A stretch of 64,000 bases of DNA. Origin: Xenorhabdus eapokensis. Lineage in GTDB: Bacteria > Pseudomonadota > Gammaproteobacteria > Enterobacterales > Enterobacteriaceae. Under the pieces are notes generated by a model. The model ran no database searches. It was not told the origin of the DNA and saw only the letters and a program-made list of their open reading frames with translations. The stretch is taken from NCBI RefSeq assembly GCF_001908105.1, contig NZ_MKGQ01000010.1, positions 44,736 to 108,735 of the forward strand. Reading direction: 5' to 3'. Positions 29,354-38,306 of the stretch are shown here, piece after piece (position 1 is the first letter of the stretch; every line of letters starts with the position of its first letter). The position numbers and the translations under genes were made by a program.

Positions 29354-29860
29354 TTAATCTTTTTTTAACGATTCTAATAGTTCATTTGTTTTTTTATCTT
29401 CTTCGGCTCTGTGTAACATTATGCTTTTGAATCTTTGAGTTTCATCCATTACTGATTTTATATATATGAACGATGATAATGAAGAAAAAACCAATCCACA
29501 ACAAAGAGAAATGAGGTATTCGAAATGCTCTGGTGAATTATCTATTAATACAAAAATAAATACTATTACTGTTGCTGAAAATATATAAAATCCTATTAAA
29601 GTTGTAAGTCTAAGTTTCTTCATATTTATTATACGTTCAAGTCTTCTTAATTCATTTCTTGTTAATGCAGTGTACTCATTTGATTCGGTTATTTTCCATC
29701 TGGCTTGAATGCAGTAATTAGATGGAAATAATAACAATGTAACTAAAATCCAGGGGGTAGATGATGAATTTAAGTTAGCCATTTTAGTTAAAAAATACAT
29801 CAACAAAAACCCTAGGAAGAAAGCAACAATAATAGTTGTAATAAGAGTTATTGTTTTCAT
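29354..29860 (-). CDS. Four-helix membrane protein, possible RexB-like effector
   Basis: 168 aa, unrecognised by direct family. Four hydrophobic segments are visible at about residues 5-26, 34-52, 84-107 and 114-135. Charged stretches lie between helices 2 and 3 (SNEYTALTRNELRRLERI) and after helix 4, where the tail (HRAEEDKKTNELLESLKK) looks helical. It starts 21 bp after the 356-aa gene behind GAGAGGG, so the two are probably co-translated from one transcript. Lambda RexB is a 144-aa four-helix membrane protein encoded just after rexA; that parallel in order, size and topology is the basis of the call. The DNA is far more AT-rich than its neighbours, suggesting transfer. Kiwa KwaA is another four-helix alternative. 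Confidence 0.6.
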   Translation of the reverse strand: MKTITLITTIIVAFFLGFLLMYFLTKMANLNSSSTPWILVTLLLFPSNYCIQARWKITESNEYTALTRNELRRLERIINMKKLRLTTLIGFYIFSATVIVFIFVLIDNSPEHFEYLISLCCGLVFSSLSSFIYIKSVMDETQRFKSIMLHRAEEDKKTNELLESLKKD

Positions 29861-29881
29861 TATAGCCCTCTCTTAACTATA

Positions 29882-30952
29882 TTAATTTTTGATTTCAATT
29901 TCTCCAGCCTGAATTTTAGAAATCAGCCACTTGTGCATTTCTAAGTATAAATGATTTTCATCAATCAATCCATTGTTGAATTGTATATTTAGAGATGATG
30001 ATAACCGTAATTCTTTGCCTGTAATTGTTCCTAATCCATTTAATTCAATTTTAATATCATCATCATCTAAATTCCTAAGCGATGTTGCAAGTGCATCTAA
30101 TACTTTCTGTCCTGACCTTGTCGTTTTTCTAAAATAAGTAATTTCAATATTTACTTGTAAGTTAGCTTCATCAAGAGCATCTTCAAGTTTTAAATCATCA
30201 AACCAAGCTTCACCAAATGCAGCTTTTATGATATCGCCACCTTTCCCAATTGGCATAAATTTCAATTTCTTAATTTTCTTTAGGCTTGTCACCGGCGATT
30301 CGGTTTTATTTTCAACTATAATTTGAACTTCAGGAAGTTTTGATGTTAGAGGCACACTGCCCAGACTTATTTTCTTTACGGGAGAGTTTTCTATTTTTTT
30401 AATAGTTTCTTCTGTCGGTTTATCTTGAAGAACAAGAAAGTTAGTGTCATTCAACAAATCAGTGAAATTTCTTATTAACCAATTTAAATGGTTTTCTATA
30501 TCTTTAATTTTTAAGGAATTTGATTGTGCAACCATAAAGTGATTTTTGAAAACCCCAAAATATAGTATTGAATCAACAAATTCCCTTTTTATCTTCTCTT
30601 TTCGTTTGTTAGATATAGGTTCATCAGATTCTAATTTTATTTGCTGTGATGTTATTGCATTGATGTCATAATGACTAACATCATCATCAATAGTCATTAA
30701 TGCTTGGCTTTTACCTTGTTCAAAGAGAATTAACTGACCGAATAGCACGGTTTTATAATTCTTACTTTTATTAATAAGTCTATATCCACTGTTTGGATCT
30801 GATGGTGTTATTTTTTCCCTCCTTGAAGAAACTTTATAAGCAGATCCATTTTCTGAAATGATTGATTCAATGATTTCTTGTAAAGTTAACTTACAGTTTT
30901 GTATAACTGCTCTTTTATAATGGATTACTTTTCTTCTCGTTTCTTTAGACAT
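29882..30952 (-). CDS. Soluble protein of a two-gene cassette, possible RexA-like sensor
   Basis: 356 aa from the ATG at 30952, six bases after GGG; an ATG two codons upstream directly abuts that site. No membrane segment. Segments ILYFGVFKNHFMVAQSNSL then ENHLNWLIRNF (about residues 130-165), a later GKGGDIIKAAFGEAWFDDL (about 237-255), and an ending with DDDDIKIEL and HLYLEMHKWLISKIQ follow the order of comparable blocks I recall in lambda RexA (279 aa). Identity is low and the comparison is from memory. It is very AT-rich and Lys/Ile/Asn-rich, and sits between tonB and yciA, which are adjacent in E. coli. A CD-NTase active-site pattern was looked for and not seen. Confidence 0.6.
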   Translation of the reverse strand: MSKETRRKVIHYKRAVIQNCKLTLQEIIESIISENGSAYKVSSRREKITPSDPNSGYRLINKSKNYKTVLFGQLILFEQGKSQALMTIDDDVSHYDINAITSQQIKLESDEPISNKRKEKIKREFVDSILYFGVFKNHFMVAQSNSLKIKDIENHLNWLIRNFTDLLNDTNFLVLQDKPTEETIKKIENSPVKKISLGSVPLTSKLPEVQIIVENKTESPVTSLKKIKKLKFMPIGKGGDIIKAAFGEAWFDDLKLEDALDEANLQVNIEITYFRKTTRSGQKVLDALATSLRNLDDDDIKIELNGLGTITGKELRLSSSLNIQFNNGLIDENHLYLEMHKWLISKIQAGEIEIKN

Positions 30953-31268
30953 TTTCATCCCTTAGCTTAAGATCATTACACTATTTTATTCTTTACCATA
31001 TACTCAGGTGTATCGTCTAGGAGATATTCTACAGTTGAGAGATTCTATCTCACTCTTCCCATACAACTTCAACCAATTTATTCAACTATAAACATTCGTT
31101 ACTCTATTCTGGTTGTTATAGTGGGTGGAAGTAACCCATTGATATTCTCAATAAACACCATTGGTGGAAGCTGAATAACTTACTGATCTCCTTTAATTCC
31201 TGAATGGTGCAGGTTTAGATGCGGGATTATACCTTATGTTATAGGGCAGAAATCTGCCCTATATTATT
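30953..31268. other. Intergenic region between yciA and the two-gene cassette
   Basis: About 316 bp. On the minus strand it holds a perfect hairpin just after yciA, a TATAAT hexamer at about 31226-31231 that could be a -10 element for the cassette, and no coding frame. Two GGTGGAAG copies occur at 31122 and 31164. No clear attachment site or IS end was found. Confidence 0.45.
31241..31262 (-). terminator. Hairpin after yciA
   Basis: ATAGGGCAGA and TCTGCCCTAT form a perfect 10-bp inverted repeat separated by 2 nt, 7 bp downstream of the yciA stop. The T-run on the minus strand is poor. Confidence 0.55.
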
Positions 31269-31700
31269 TTAAGTGTGACTGCTTTCCAATTTAAAGTGTC
31301 TTTTATCCTCAGGCAAAGGACGGGAAGCATTATTTTCATCAACGGCTACATACGTGAAAACGGCTTCTGTTGCCCGGTAACGCTGACCGACTGGCTCAGA
31401 AGCCACTTTTTTCACCCATACCTCAATATGAATCGTGATAGATGAATTTCCCGTTTTGAGACAACGGGCATAGCAGCATACGACATCACCTACCGCAACC
31501 GGTTTCAGAAAACTGATGCCATTTACGCTAACTGTTACTACGCGCCCCAGGGCAATCTCTTTTGCCAGAATTGCACCGCCAATATCCATTTGAGACATCA
31601 GCCAGCCACCGAAAATATCCCCATTGGCATTAGTATCAGCAGGCATGGCCAGTGTACGGAGAACCAATTCTCCGTTTGGTAAGCATTGTTGTTGTGTCAT
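31269..31700 (-). CDS. yciA: Acyl-CoA thioesterase YciA
   Basis: Hexameric hotdog-fold thioesterase hydrolysing short and medium acyl-CoAs. 143 aa from the ATG at 31700, which aligns with the E. coli start; upstream ATGs in the frame would add an unsupported extension. GELVLRTLAMPADTNANGDI contains the catalytic Asp, and GGWLMSQMDIGGAILAKE forms the hotdog helix. It lies 76 bp downstream of yciB on the same strand. Confidence 0.95.
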   Translation of the reverse strand: MTQQQCLPNGELVLRTLAMPADTNANGDIFGGWLMSQMDIGGAILAKEIALGRVVTVSVNGISFLKPVAVGDVVCCYARCLKTGNSSITIHIEVWVKKVASEPVGQRYRATEAVFTYVAVDENNASRPLPEDKRHFKLESSHT

Positions 31701-31776
31701 TAGAAAATTTGCTTTATTTGGTGAATACAACAATACCTGCCGCTGCATCGGCAGGTATCCATTAAAGGTCATTATA

Positions 31777-32313
31777 TTATTTTTGTTCGCGAGGCAGATG
31801 ACGGTAGATATATACCACACTCAATACAGTAAAGACTAGTGTCAATGCTGTTAACCCGAACACTTTAAAGTTTACCCAAACATCCTGGGGTAGCCAGAAA
31901 GCGACATAAATATTTGCTAATGCGCAGGCGATAAAGAAGATAGCCCAAGCCATATTTAGTTTGTTCCAGACAAAATCAGGTAAATTCAACTCCTTGCCTA
32001 GCATCCGTTGAATTAACGGTTTTTTCATCACCCATTGGCTGATAAGTAGAACCACAGCAAAAATGGCATAAATTACAGTCACTTTCCATTTGATAAATAA
32101 ATCACTGTGAAAGGTTAGGGTCAGAGTGCCGAAAACCGCAACCATAACAAATGTAATTAAGGAGGATTTCTCAACTCTACGATAAATTAGATAAGTAATA
32201 ACAACAGCTAATCCTGTTGCTGCAATCAAAGCGCCAGATGCATAAAAAATGTCGTACATTTTGTAGACGACGAAGAAAACGACGAGTGGCAAAAAATCTA
32301 AAAGTTGTTTCAT
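31777..32313 (-). CDS. yciB: Inner-membrane septation protein YciB (IspZ family)
   Basis: Polytopic membrane protein linked to cell division and envelope synthesis. 178 aa from the ATG at 32313 ([14 protein letters not shown]). About five membrane segments are visible, including [20 protein letters not shown] and [13 protein letters not shown] longer frame upstream lacks support. It is followed by yciA as in E. coli. Confidence 0.94.
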   Translation of the reverse strand: MKQLLDFLPLVVFFVVYKMYDIFYASGALIAATGLAVVITYLIYRRVEKSSLITFVMVAVFGTLTLTFHSDLFIKWKVTVIYAIFAVVLLISQWVMKKPLIQRMLGKELNLPDFVWNKLNMAWAIFFIACALANIYVAFWLPQDVWVNFKVFGLTALTLVFTVLSVVYIYRHLPREQK

Positions 32314-32540
32314 AAATTGAACCCATTGTGAAGTCAATGATGGCATGTTTTTGAATTTGAGCCAAAGTGTATCAGATCTCAATGAAATGGTTTATTTATC
32401 AGGTAAAAACATTTTTCATTTGTTTGGGTAATGTTATCACAATGAACGACGAGCTAAGTGTGGGAGAGGGGAAGTTTGTGAGTTTCCATTTAGCAACGCA
32501 TTATAATTAGGTTCCATTTTCACCAAAGGATATAAAAGCT

Positions 32541-34247
32541 ATGTTGTGGGAAAGATTACATCGCTGGATGCCAGGCTTGAGAAATATTTATCATTATCGT
32601 AGAGAATATTTCAGTCATGATATGCGATCGGGTCTCTCTGTTGCCGCAGTAGCGCTGCCCGTTGCAATTGCTTATGCTGAATTAATGGGAATTAGCGCCA
32701 TTATTGGTTTATATGCCTGTATTTTACCGATGCTTGCCTATGCACTGTTCGGTACTTCGCGGCAGTTGATTGTTGGGCCAGATGCTGCAACTTGTGCTGT
32801 TATTGCTGCTGCTGTTACACCGCTGGCATTGGGGAATGAGCATGTTCGTTGGCAACTTGCCATAGTGATGACGTTCATGACAGGATTTTGGTGTATTTTG
32901 GCTAGCCATTTTCGGCTGGGCGCCTTTGCTGATTTTATATCTCGTCCCATTTTGAAAGGCTTTATTAACGGCGTTGCGATTACCATTATGGCTGATCAGT
33001 TGGCTAAAGTTTTTGGGCTGTCTGGGTTACCTGTGGAATTGATTGAACGATTGATTGCACTTCCCCGTAAATTATTAGAATCTCACTGGCCGACGGTAGG
33101 GATGTCAGTAATGACGCTGCTGGTACTGCTTAGTGTACATTTCTTCCGTCCGAGTTGGCCTGCGCCACTGGTGGCAATGGTGATATCGACTTATATCAGT
33201 TGGCAATTTGAACTCAGCCAATTTGGTATTCAGATTGTGGGTAGTATGGGGAGCGGTTTGCCTATTGTTCCTGTACCCGAATTTGAACCCGGTATCATAC
33301 GTGATTTAGTTGTTCCTTCCATTAACTTGGCGCTGATCAGTTTCGTCAGTTTTATGATGACGGCTCGTAGTTTTGCCAGTAAAAATGGCTATCAAGTCGA
33401 TGTAGATCTAGAACTTAGGGCATTGGGGATCGCCAATATTGCTTCGTCATTATCACAAGGTTTTGCTGTTAGTGCTGCCGGTAGTCGTACTGCGGTTAAT
33501 GATGCGCTTGGTGGTAAAACGCAAATAGTGTCGGTTATAGCGGCTTGTGCCATCTTGCTGGTATTGCTGTTTATGACAGAATTTCTGGTGTATATCCCGC
33601 TGTCATCGCTGGGTATTGTTTTAATCTTTTCCACCTGGTCTTTATTGAGTTTAAAAAATCTTTGGTCTTATCGAAAACGTAATCGCCAGGCTTTTACTCT
33701 GTCAATTTTTACGTTAATCGCCGTTTTGCTGGTGGGAGTGATCGATGGTATCGGTTTTGCTGTTTTATTGGGATTATTGCAATTTTTGCGGATAGTTTTT
33801 CGGCCTTCGGATCAGTTGCTGGGTGTGAATGACCAAGGTATGGTTCGTTCTATCCATAAGCATAATGATATCAAACCTTTTGATGGTATTATGATGTACC
33901 GCTTTAACTCTCCTCTCACCTATTTTAACGTCGGATATTTCAAAAAACGGGTCTTACAGCATGTGAACAGTGCTGCAAATATGCCTGTGTGGTTAGTGGT
34001 CGATGCGACGGTCAGTTTTACCTACGATGATGTCAGTGTTTTTGCCGTATTGGATGAGTTAATCACAGAATTAAAAGAACAAGGTGTGACATTAGTCTTG
34101 GCAGGGCGCAGAACAGAGCTGAATCGCTGGATTAAACAGAACAAACTGAGTCGCAGCGATGAAGATTTGATCGTTGTGCCGGATCTCTATTTTGCTATTC
34201 GTTTAATCCAAAGTAAGCAGCAAGTAGAGGAAAAGCAGGAAAAGTAA
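32541..34247 (+). CDS. SulP-family anion permease with C-terminal STAS domain
   Basis: 568 aa. Multi-spanning transporter domain to about residue 420, with the SulP signature region LPVAIAYAELMGISAIIGLY and GPDAATCAVIAAAV near residues 40-95 and SQGFAVSAAGSRTAVNDALG near residue 310. A STAS domain follows (about residues 440-560, with LVVDATVSFTYDDVSVFAVL). SulP members carry sulfate, bicarbonate or dicarboxylates; the substrate here cannot be read from sequence. It does not closely follow E. coli DauA as I recall it. It is inserted between yciB and yciC, adjacent in E. coli. Confidence 0.9.
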   Translation: MLWERLHRWMPGLRNIYHYRREYFSHDMRSGLSVAAVALPVAIAYAELMGISAIIGLYACILPMLAYALFGTSRQLIVGPDAATCAVIAAAVTPLALGNEHVRWQLAIVMTFMTGFWCILASHFRLGAFADFISRPILKGFINGVAITIMADQLAKVFGLSGLPVELIERLIALPRKLLESHWPTVGMSVMTLLVLLSVHFFRPSWPAPLVAMVISTYISWQFELSQFGIQIVGSMGSGLPIVPVPEFEPGIIRDLVVPSINLALISFVSFMMTARSFASKNGYQVDVDLELRALGIANIASSLSQGFAVSAAGSRTAVNDALGGKTQIVSVIAACAILLVLLFMTEFLVYIPLSSLGIVLIFSTWSLLSLKNLWSYRKRNRQAFTLSIFTLIAVLLVGVIDGIGFAVLLGLLQFLRIVFRPSDQLLGVNDQGMVRSIHKHNDIKPFDGIMMYRFNSPLTYFNVGYFKKRVLQHVNSAANMPVWLVVDATVSFTYDDVSVFAVLDELITELKEQGVTLVLAGRRTELNRWIKQNKLSRSDEDLIVVPDLYFAIRLIQSKQQVEEKQEK

Positions 34248-34327
34248 CTGTGTTTCATTTCCCGCCAGTTCACCTCGCTGCATTACAGTGAGGTGAACTC
34301 TTTTAACTACTGATTATTAAGTGATTA

Positions 34328-35083
34328 TTAGATACCGTTTATGGTTTTATTTTGTGGTCTGACCAACATATACAAGCGGAATAGGTAAATCAGTAACAGG
34401 GATGATAAGAAATTATCCAGCACTGATAGCAGAATATCGGGCATTTTTGTCAATACAAGAGCCAGGACTAACTTGGCGACAAGCCATAACAGTATCGCTG
34501 GGATCAACAAGCGCATATGACCAAATGCCAACTTCCAACTATTTTGCATAGCTGCAAAAACACTTTTGCCTTTTTCAAACAAGAAAATAGGGGCCAGCGA
34601 GAACGCAATAGAAAACAGTACACCTGGCAAGATCATTAAAGCGTAGCCGATTTGAACCAACAGGGTACAGATAAACATTAGCAAGAACATATTAGGTAAT
34701 CGTGTTATTGATAATGTACTGGCATGAATAGCATTCGCTTTTTGACCGTTAGAGATGGCATTAATGAGTACCAGCGTACTGGCTGTTAATAGGGTATTAC
34801 CAAATATATTGGTAAATAAAACTCCAAACATTGTGCGCATTAACATGAACTGCTCATCTGGTGTTAATTGCATCACGAAACGTTGGATCCCGGTATTGCC
34901 TGACTCTTTGACTATATTTTGCAATTCAGCTAATAAATTGAGCTGTTCATCATTCGGCATAAGTAAATGCCCCAGCAGTGTTGTCACCAACGCGGCCAAG
35001 ACAGAGAGGATGACAATATTCAACCATTGATTCTTCAAAAAGTTGATGCTGTCACGATACAGGGTATTTGCCGTGATGGGCAT
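34328..35083 (-). CDS. yciC: UPF0259 membrane protein YciC
   Basis: 251-aa inner-membrane protein of unknown function with about six hydrophobic segments. The ATG at 35083, eight bases after AGGAG, matches the E. coli start (MPITANTLYRDSINFLKNQ); the frame is open 57 codons further but without homology. The C-terminus LLLIYLFRLYMLVRPQ is strongly conserved. In E. coli it forms a yciC-yciB-yciA run; here the SulP gene splits it from yciB. Confidence 0.93.
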   Translation of the reverse strand: MPITANTLYRDSINFLKNQWLNIVILSVLAALVTTLLGHLLMPNDEQLNLLAELQNIVKESGNTGIQRFVMQLTPDEQFMLMRTMFGVLFTNIFGNTLLTASTLVLINAISNGQKANAIHASTLSITRLPNMFLLMFICTLLVQIGYALMILPGVLFSIAFSLAPIFLFEKGKSVFAAMQNSWKLAFGHMRLLIPAILLWLVAKLVLALVLTKMPDILLSVLDNFLSSLLLIYLFRLYMLVRPQNKTINGI

Positions 35084-35399
35084 GAAAGTGGCTCCTATCA
35101 AATAAAACAACAATAGGACACAATTGTACCTTGTTGGGAGGATTATTGGATACCTAAGATTTACTCCAGTGCTTGATCCTGTATCTTGAGGCTGTGGGGG
35201 TAAGCATTTTTCTTTGCCAAGCCCCTTCATGGTAGATTTTATAAAAATGATCATGTCATTAACTTTGTGTTAATAAATTTATGAGAAACTGGAATATTAA
35301 ATAAAGGCTCTTAATATATTATTATTTATTGTTATTCATTCAAAAGTTGACTTAAGGATATAAATCATGGGTGGGATTAAAATTAATACACAGAGAATC

Positions 35400-35413
35400 T
35401 TGATTTGGATCAA
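35400..35413 (+). promoter_or_regulatory. Perfect FNR-type box upstream of ompW
   Basis: TTGATTTGGATCAA equals the FNR consensus TTGAT-N4-ATCAA at every fixed position. It lies 148 bp upstream of the ompW ATG. Oxygen-dependent control of ompW by FNR is known in E. coli. Confidence 0.75.
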
Positions 35414-35481
35414 TTTAAAATATCCAATAAATGAAATAATAAAACAGTAAATACTTTACTTCGCCAAAAATATTTAAAATA

Positions 35482-35502
35482 TGTGATCTGTCTTAGATCA
35501 CA
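35482..35502. promoter_or_regulatory. Split CRP-like palindrome upstream of ompW
   Basis: TGTGATCT and AGATCACA, the two halves of an ideal CRP site, are present as a perfect inverted repeat but separated by five extra bases (GTCTT). It lies about 58 bp before the ompW ATG. It may be a non-canonical operator, a site disrupted by insertion, or an RNA hairpin in the leader. Confidence 0.45.
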
Positions 35503-35560
35503 ATAGTAAACAAACGGGTATATTTCGGACTGTTTTAAAACCACATAAATGGGATGGATA

Positions 35561-36202
35561 ATGAAGAAGATTTCTGCGCTTGTATTGGCTGCTGCTACGT
35601 TAGCCCCGTCATTGACTTTTGCCCATGAAGCAGGTGATTTCCTGTTTCGTACAGGTACAGCAACGGTAAGGCCGCATGCGGGTTCTGATAATGTATTAGG
35701 ATTGGGATCTTTTGGTGTCAATAATAATACTCAGTTGGGTTTAACTTTTGGTTACATGATTACTGATAATATTGGTATCGAGTTATTGGCAGCAACACCA
35801 TTTCAGCATAAAGTCAGTTTACCGAAAGCGGGTGAAATCGCTGAAGTTAAACATTTACCACCAACGCTAATGGCACAATATTATTTTGGCTCTTCAGAAA
35901 ATGAATTTCGTCCTTATGTTGGAATTGGTGTTAACTACACTACATTCTTTAGCGAAAAATTTACTAATAATGAAACTGTAAAGAGCGCTAAATTAAATAG
36001 CCTGGATCTGAAAGATTCTTGGGGTATCGCTGGGCAGGTTGGCCTGGATTATCAACTGAACAAAAACTGGATGCTGAATACTTCGCTTTGGTGGATGAAT
36101 ATTGAAACTGATGTGAAATTCAAAGTGGGTGATGCAGATCAAAAATATAAAACTCGTCTTGATCCGTGGGTCTTTATGTTCGGTGTTGGTTATAGTTTCT
36201 AA
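35561..36202 (+). CDS. ompW: Outer membrane protein OmpW
   Basis: Eight-stranded outer-membrane beta-barrel. 213 aa from the ATG at 35561, behind GGGATGG; a near upstream ATG only lengthens the signal peptide. The signal peptide MKKISALVLAAATLAPSLTF ends at Ala before HEAGDFL. Conserved OmpW segments are GLTFGYMITDNIGIELLAAT, GVNYTTFF and the final aromatic WVFMFGVGYSF that targets the BAM machinery. It is convergent with the trp operon. Confidence 0.95.
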   Translation: MKKISALVLAAATLAPSLTFAHEAGDFLFRTGTATVRPHAGSDNVLGLGSFGVNNNTQLGLTFGYMITDNIGIELLAATPFQHKVSLPKAGEIAEVKHLPPTLMAQYYFGSSENEFRPYVGIGVNYTTFFSEKFTNNETVKSAKLNSLDLKDSWGIAGQVGLDYQLNKNWMLNTSLWWMNIETDVKFKVGDADQKYKTRLDPWVFMFGVGYSF

Positions 36203-36244
36203 CTAAAGCTACGTGTTTGTTTGACTTTGACATAAGAGAGAACC

Positions 36245-36270
36245 AATGGGGCGTAATTGCCCCATTTTTT
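36245..36270 (+). terminator. Terminator between ompW and trpA
   Basis: AATGGGGC and GCCCCATT form an 8-bp stem with a 6-nt loop and a TTTT tail on the plus strand, ending ompW transcription. It may also serve trpA from the other side. Confidence 0.85.
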
Positions 36271-36280
36271 GATAGCGTGC

Positions 36281-37087
36281 TTATAACTGTGTCGCGTTTT
36301 TCATGGCACGAACGAAATTTATTAATTTTTCCAGCATGATTTTGGGGTGATGCAAGTTATCTTCAATGATTTTTACAATGGCTGAACCCGAAATTGCCCC
36401 CGCCGCCCCGCCATTGAGAGCGCTCATCACCTGTTCTGGTTCTGAAATGCCAAAACCTTGTAGAGCAGGGGCTGCATGATATTCTTTGAGCTTGTTGACA
36501 ATATGATTAAGTGGCTGTGTAGCGCGATTTTCACTACCCGTTACTCCCGCTCTTGATAGCAGATAGGTATATCCCCGTCCAAATGAGGCAATTTCACGTA
36601 GTAAATCATCATCTGCATTAGGGGGGCAAATAAAGATCGGGGCAATATTATGCTTGATGGCGACTGAACGGAAAGGCGATGATTCGGATAATGGCACATC
36701 AGCGACAAGTACGGAATCGACACCCGCATTTTTGCAGCGATGGTAAAACTCATCAATTCCATTGTGAAAGACGAGATTAGCGTAAACCAACAGGCCAATG
36801 GGGATATCAGGGTGTTTAGCCCGAATTTTAGTTAGCAGGTCGAAACATACTGTGGGAGTGACCTTGGATGATAACGCCCGCAAATTGGCATTTTGGATAG
36901 TTGGGCCGTCAGCAAGGGGATCTGAGAACGGAATACCCAATTCAAGCGCATCAGCACCACCTGCAATTAAAGTATCAATAATTTCCAACGATAGTTCAGG
37001 ATCAGGATCGCCAAGGGTGACAAAAGGAACAAAAGCGCCTTGATTTTGGTTTTGCAGCTTTTTAAAAAGTTGTTCGTAACGTCCCAT
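36281..37087 (-). CDS. trpA: Tryptophan synthase alpha chain
   Basis: Cleaves indole-3-glycerol phosphate to indole, channelled to TrpB. 268 aa, as in E. coli. The catalytic Glu lies in [20 protein letters not shown] near residue 50 and the catalytic Asp in FSDPLADG near residue 61. The phosphate-binding [14 protein letters not shown] is near residue 230. Its ATG overlaps the trpB stop by one base. Last gene of the trp operon. Confidence 0.98.
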   Translation of the reverse strand: MGRYEQLFKKLQNQNQGAFVPFVTLGDPDPELSLEIIDTLIAGGADALELGIPFSDPLADGPTIQNANLRALSSKVTPTVCFDLLTKIRAKHPDIPIGLLVYANLVFHNGIDEFYHRCKNAGVDSVLVADVPLSESSPFRSVAIKHNIAPIFICPPNADDDLLREIASFGRGYTYLLSRAGVTGSENRATQPLNHIVNKLKEYHAAPALQGFGISEPEQVMSALNGGAAGAISGSAIVKIIEDNLHHPKIMLEKLINFVRAMKNATQL

Positions 37088-38277
37088 CAGATTTCCCCCC
37101 TGGATTTTAAAATATCGTGAACGGTAAAGATGTCTTTGTCACCACGGCCAGATAAATTGACAATTAATAATTGTTCTTTATCTGGAGCTTCGTGGATCAT
37201 TTTCAAGGCATAAGCCAACGCATGAGAGGATTCTAATGCCGGAATAATACCTTCATTACGTGAGAGTTTTTGGAAGGCATCCAGGGCTTCATTATCAGTG
37301 ATTGAAACATAATCGGCTCTGCCGATGCTATTTAAATAAGCGTGTTGTGGGCCAACGGAAGGAAAATCCAGACCCGCCGAAATAGAATAAGATTCTTCAA
37401 TCTGCCCGTCATCTGTCTGCATAATTGGCGCTTTCATGCCAAAGTAAATTCCCAATTTTCCGTGTTTCAGTGGGGCACCATGCTTTCCAGTTTCAATACC
37501 ATGCCCCGCAGGTTCGACACCGATCAAACGGACATCATTTTCTGGAATAAATTCTGCAAACAAACCGATGGCATTTGAACCACCACCAATACAGGCGATA
37601 ACGGCATCAGGCAGACGGCCCTCTTTTTCCAGAATTTGCGCTTTGGCTTCTTCGCCAATCATACGTTGGAATTCTCGTACCATTGTCGGATATGGGTGAG
37701 GGCCAGCGGCAGTACCCAATAGATAGTGTGCTTTTTCATAGCAACCTGACCAGTCACGCATTGCTTCGTTACAAGCATCTTTCAAGGTTGCCGAGCCGCT
37801 GTGGACAGGGATCACCTCTGCACCCATCAAACGCATGCGAAAAACATTGGGTGATTGGCGTTCAATATCTTTTGCTCCCATATAAATGCGGCATCTCAGC
37901 CCCAATAGCGCACAAGCCAGGGCAGTTGCGACGCCATGTTGACCAGCACCTGTTTCAGCAATGATTTCATGCTTTCCCATGCGTTTTGCCAACAATGCTT
38001 GTCCTAAAACCTGATTGGTTTTGTGAGCACCGCCGTGGAGCAAATCTTCACGTTTCAGGTACAAACGTGTTTTTGTCCCTTTGGTCAGGTTTTGACACAG
38101 CGTTAAGGCAGTGGGTCTGCCAGCATAGTTTTTCAAGAGATCCTGAAATGTATGCTGAAATTCAGGATCTCTCTGTGCTTCAGTAAAGGCTTCTTCTAAT
38201 TGGTTAAGCGCGGGGATCAAAATTTGTGGCACGAATTGCCCACCAAAGTCGCCAAAATAAGGATTTAATTTACTCAT
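37087..38277 (-). CDS. trpB: Tryptophan synthase beta chain
   Basis: PLP enzyme joining indole and serine. 396 aa from the ATG at 38277 ([18 protein letters not shown]); an ATG four codons earlier is in frame. The PLP Lys is in [15 protein letters not shown] near residue 86, the catalytic Glu in [10 protein letters not shown], and the phosphate loop in GGGSNAIG. It is followed by trpA with a one-base overlap. Confidence 0.98.
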   Translation of the reverse strand: MSKLNPYFGDFGGQFVPQILIPALNQLEEAFTEAQRDPEFQHTFQDLLKNYAGRPTALTLCQNLTKGTKTRLYLKREDLLHGGAHKTNQVLGQALLAKRMGKHEIIAETGAGQHGVATALACALLGLRCRIYMGAKDIERQSPNVFRMRLMGAEVIPVHSGSATLKDACNEAMRDWSGCYEKAHYLLGTAAGPHPYPTMVREFQRMIGEEAKAQILEKEGRLPDAVIACIGGGSNAIGLFAEFIPENDVRLIGVEPAGHGIETGKHGAPLKHGKLGIYFGMKAPIMQTDDGQIEESYSISAGLDFPSVGPQHAYLNSIGRADYVSITDNEALDAFQKLSRNEGIIPALESSHALAYALKMIHEAPDKEQLLIVNLSGRGDKDIFTVHDILKSRGEI

Positions 38278-38306
38278 TGTTCTACTCATCCATTTCTATC
38301 TGAAAA

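Larger units (their letters stand above)
35084..35560. other. yciC-ompW intergenic region
   Basis: About 477 bp between divergent yciC and ompW. Two clear palindromic regulator sites, listed separately, lie in the ompW-proximal half. Confidence 0.6.

Noticed and set aside
29225..29357. Open frame ending in IAIMIAIDTDIPKLNGSEQN, considered as a transposase or gene remnant
   Set aside because: No start codon in a sensible place and no recognisable family; too short to support a pseudogene call.
29354..30952. Two-gene cassette as a Kiwa (KwaA/KwaB) system
   Set aside because: In Kiwa the membrane gene comes first, and I see no resemblance to the DUF4868 pattern in the soluble protein; kept only as an alternative to test.
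29882..30952. 356-aa protein as a CBASS cyclase
   Set aside because: No GS-x-x-D-x-D type nucleotidyltransferase motif near the N-terminus.
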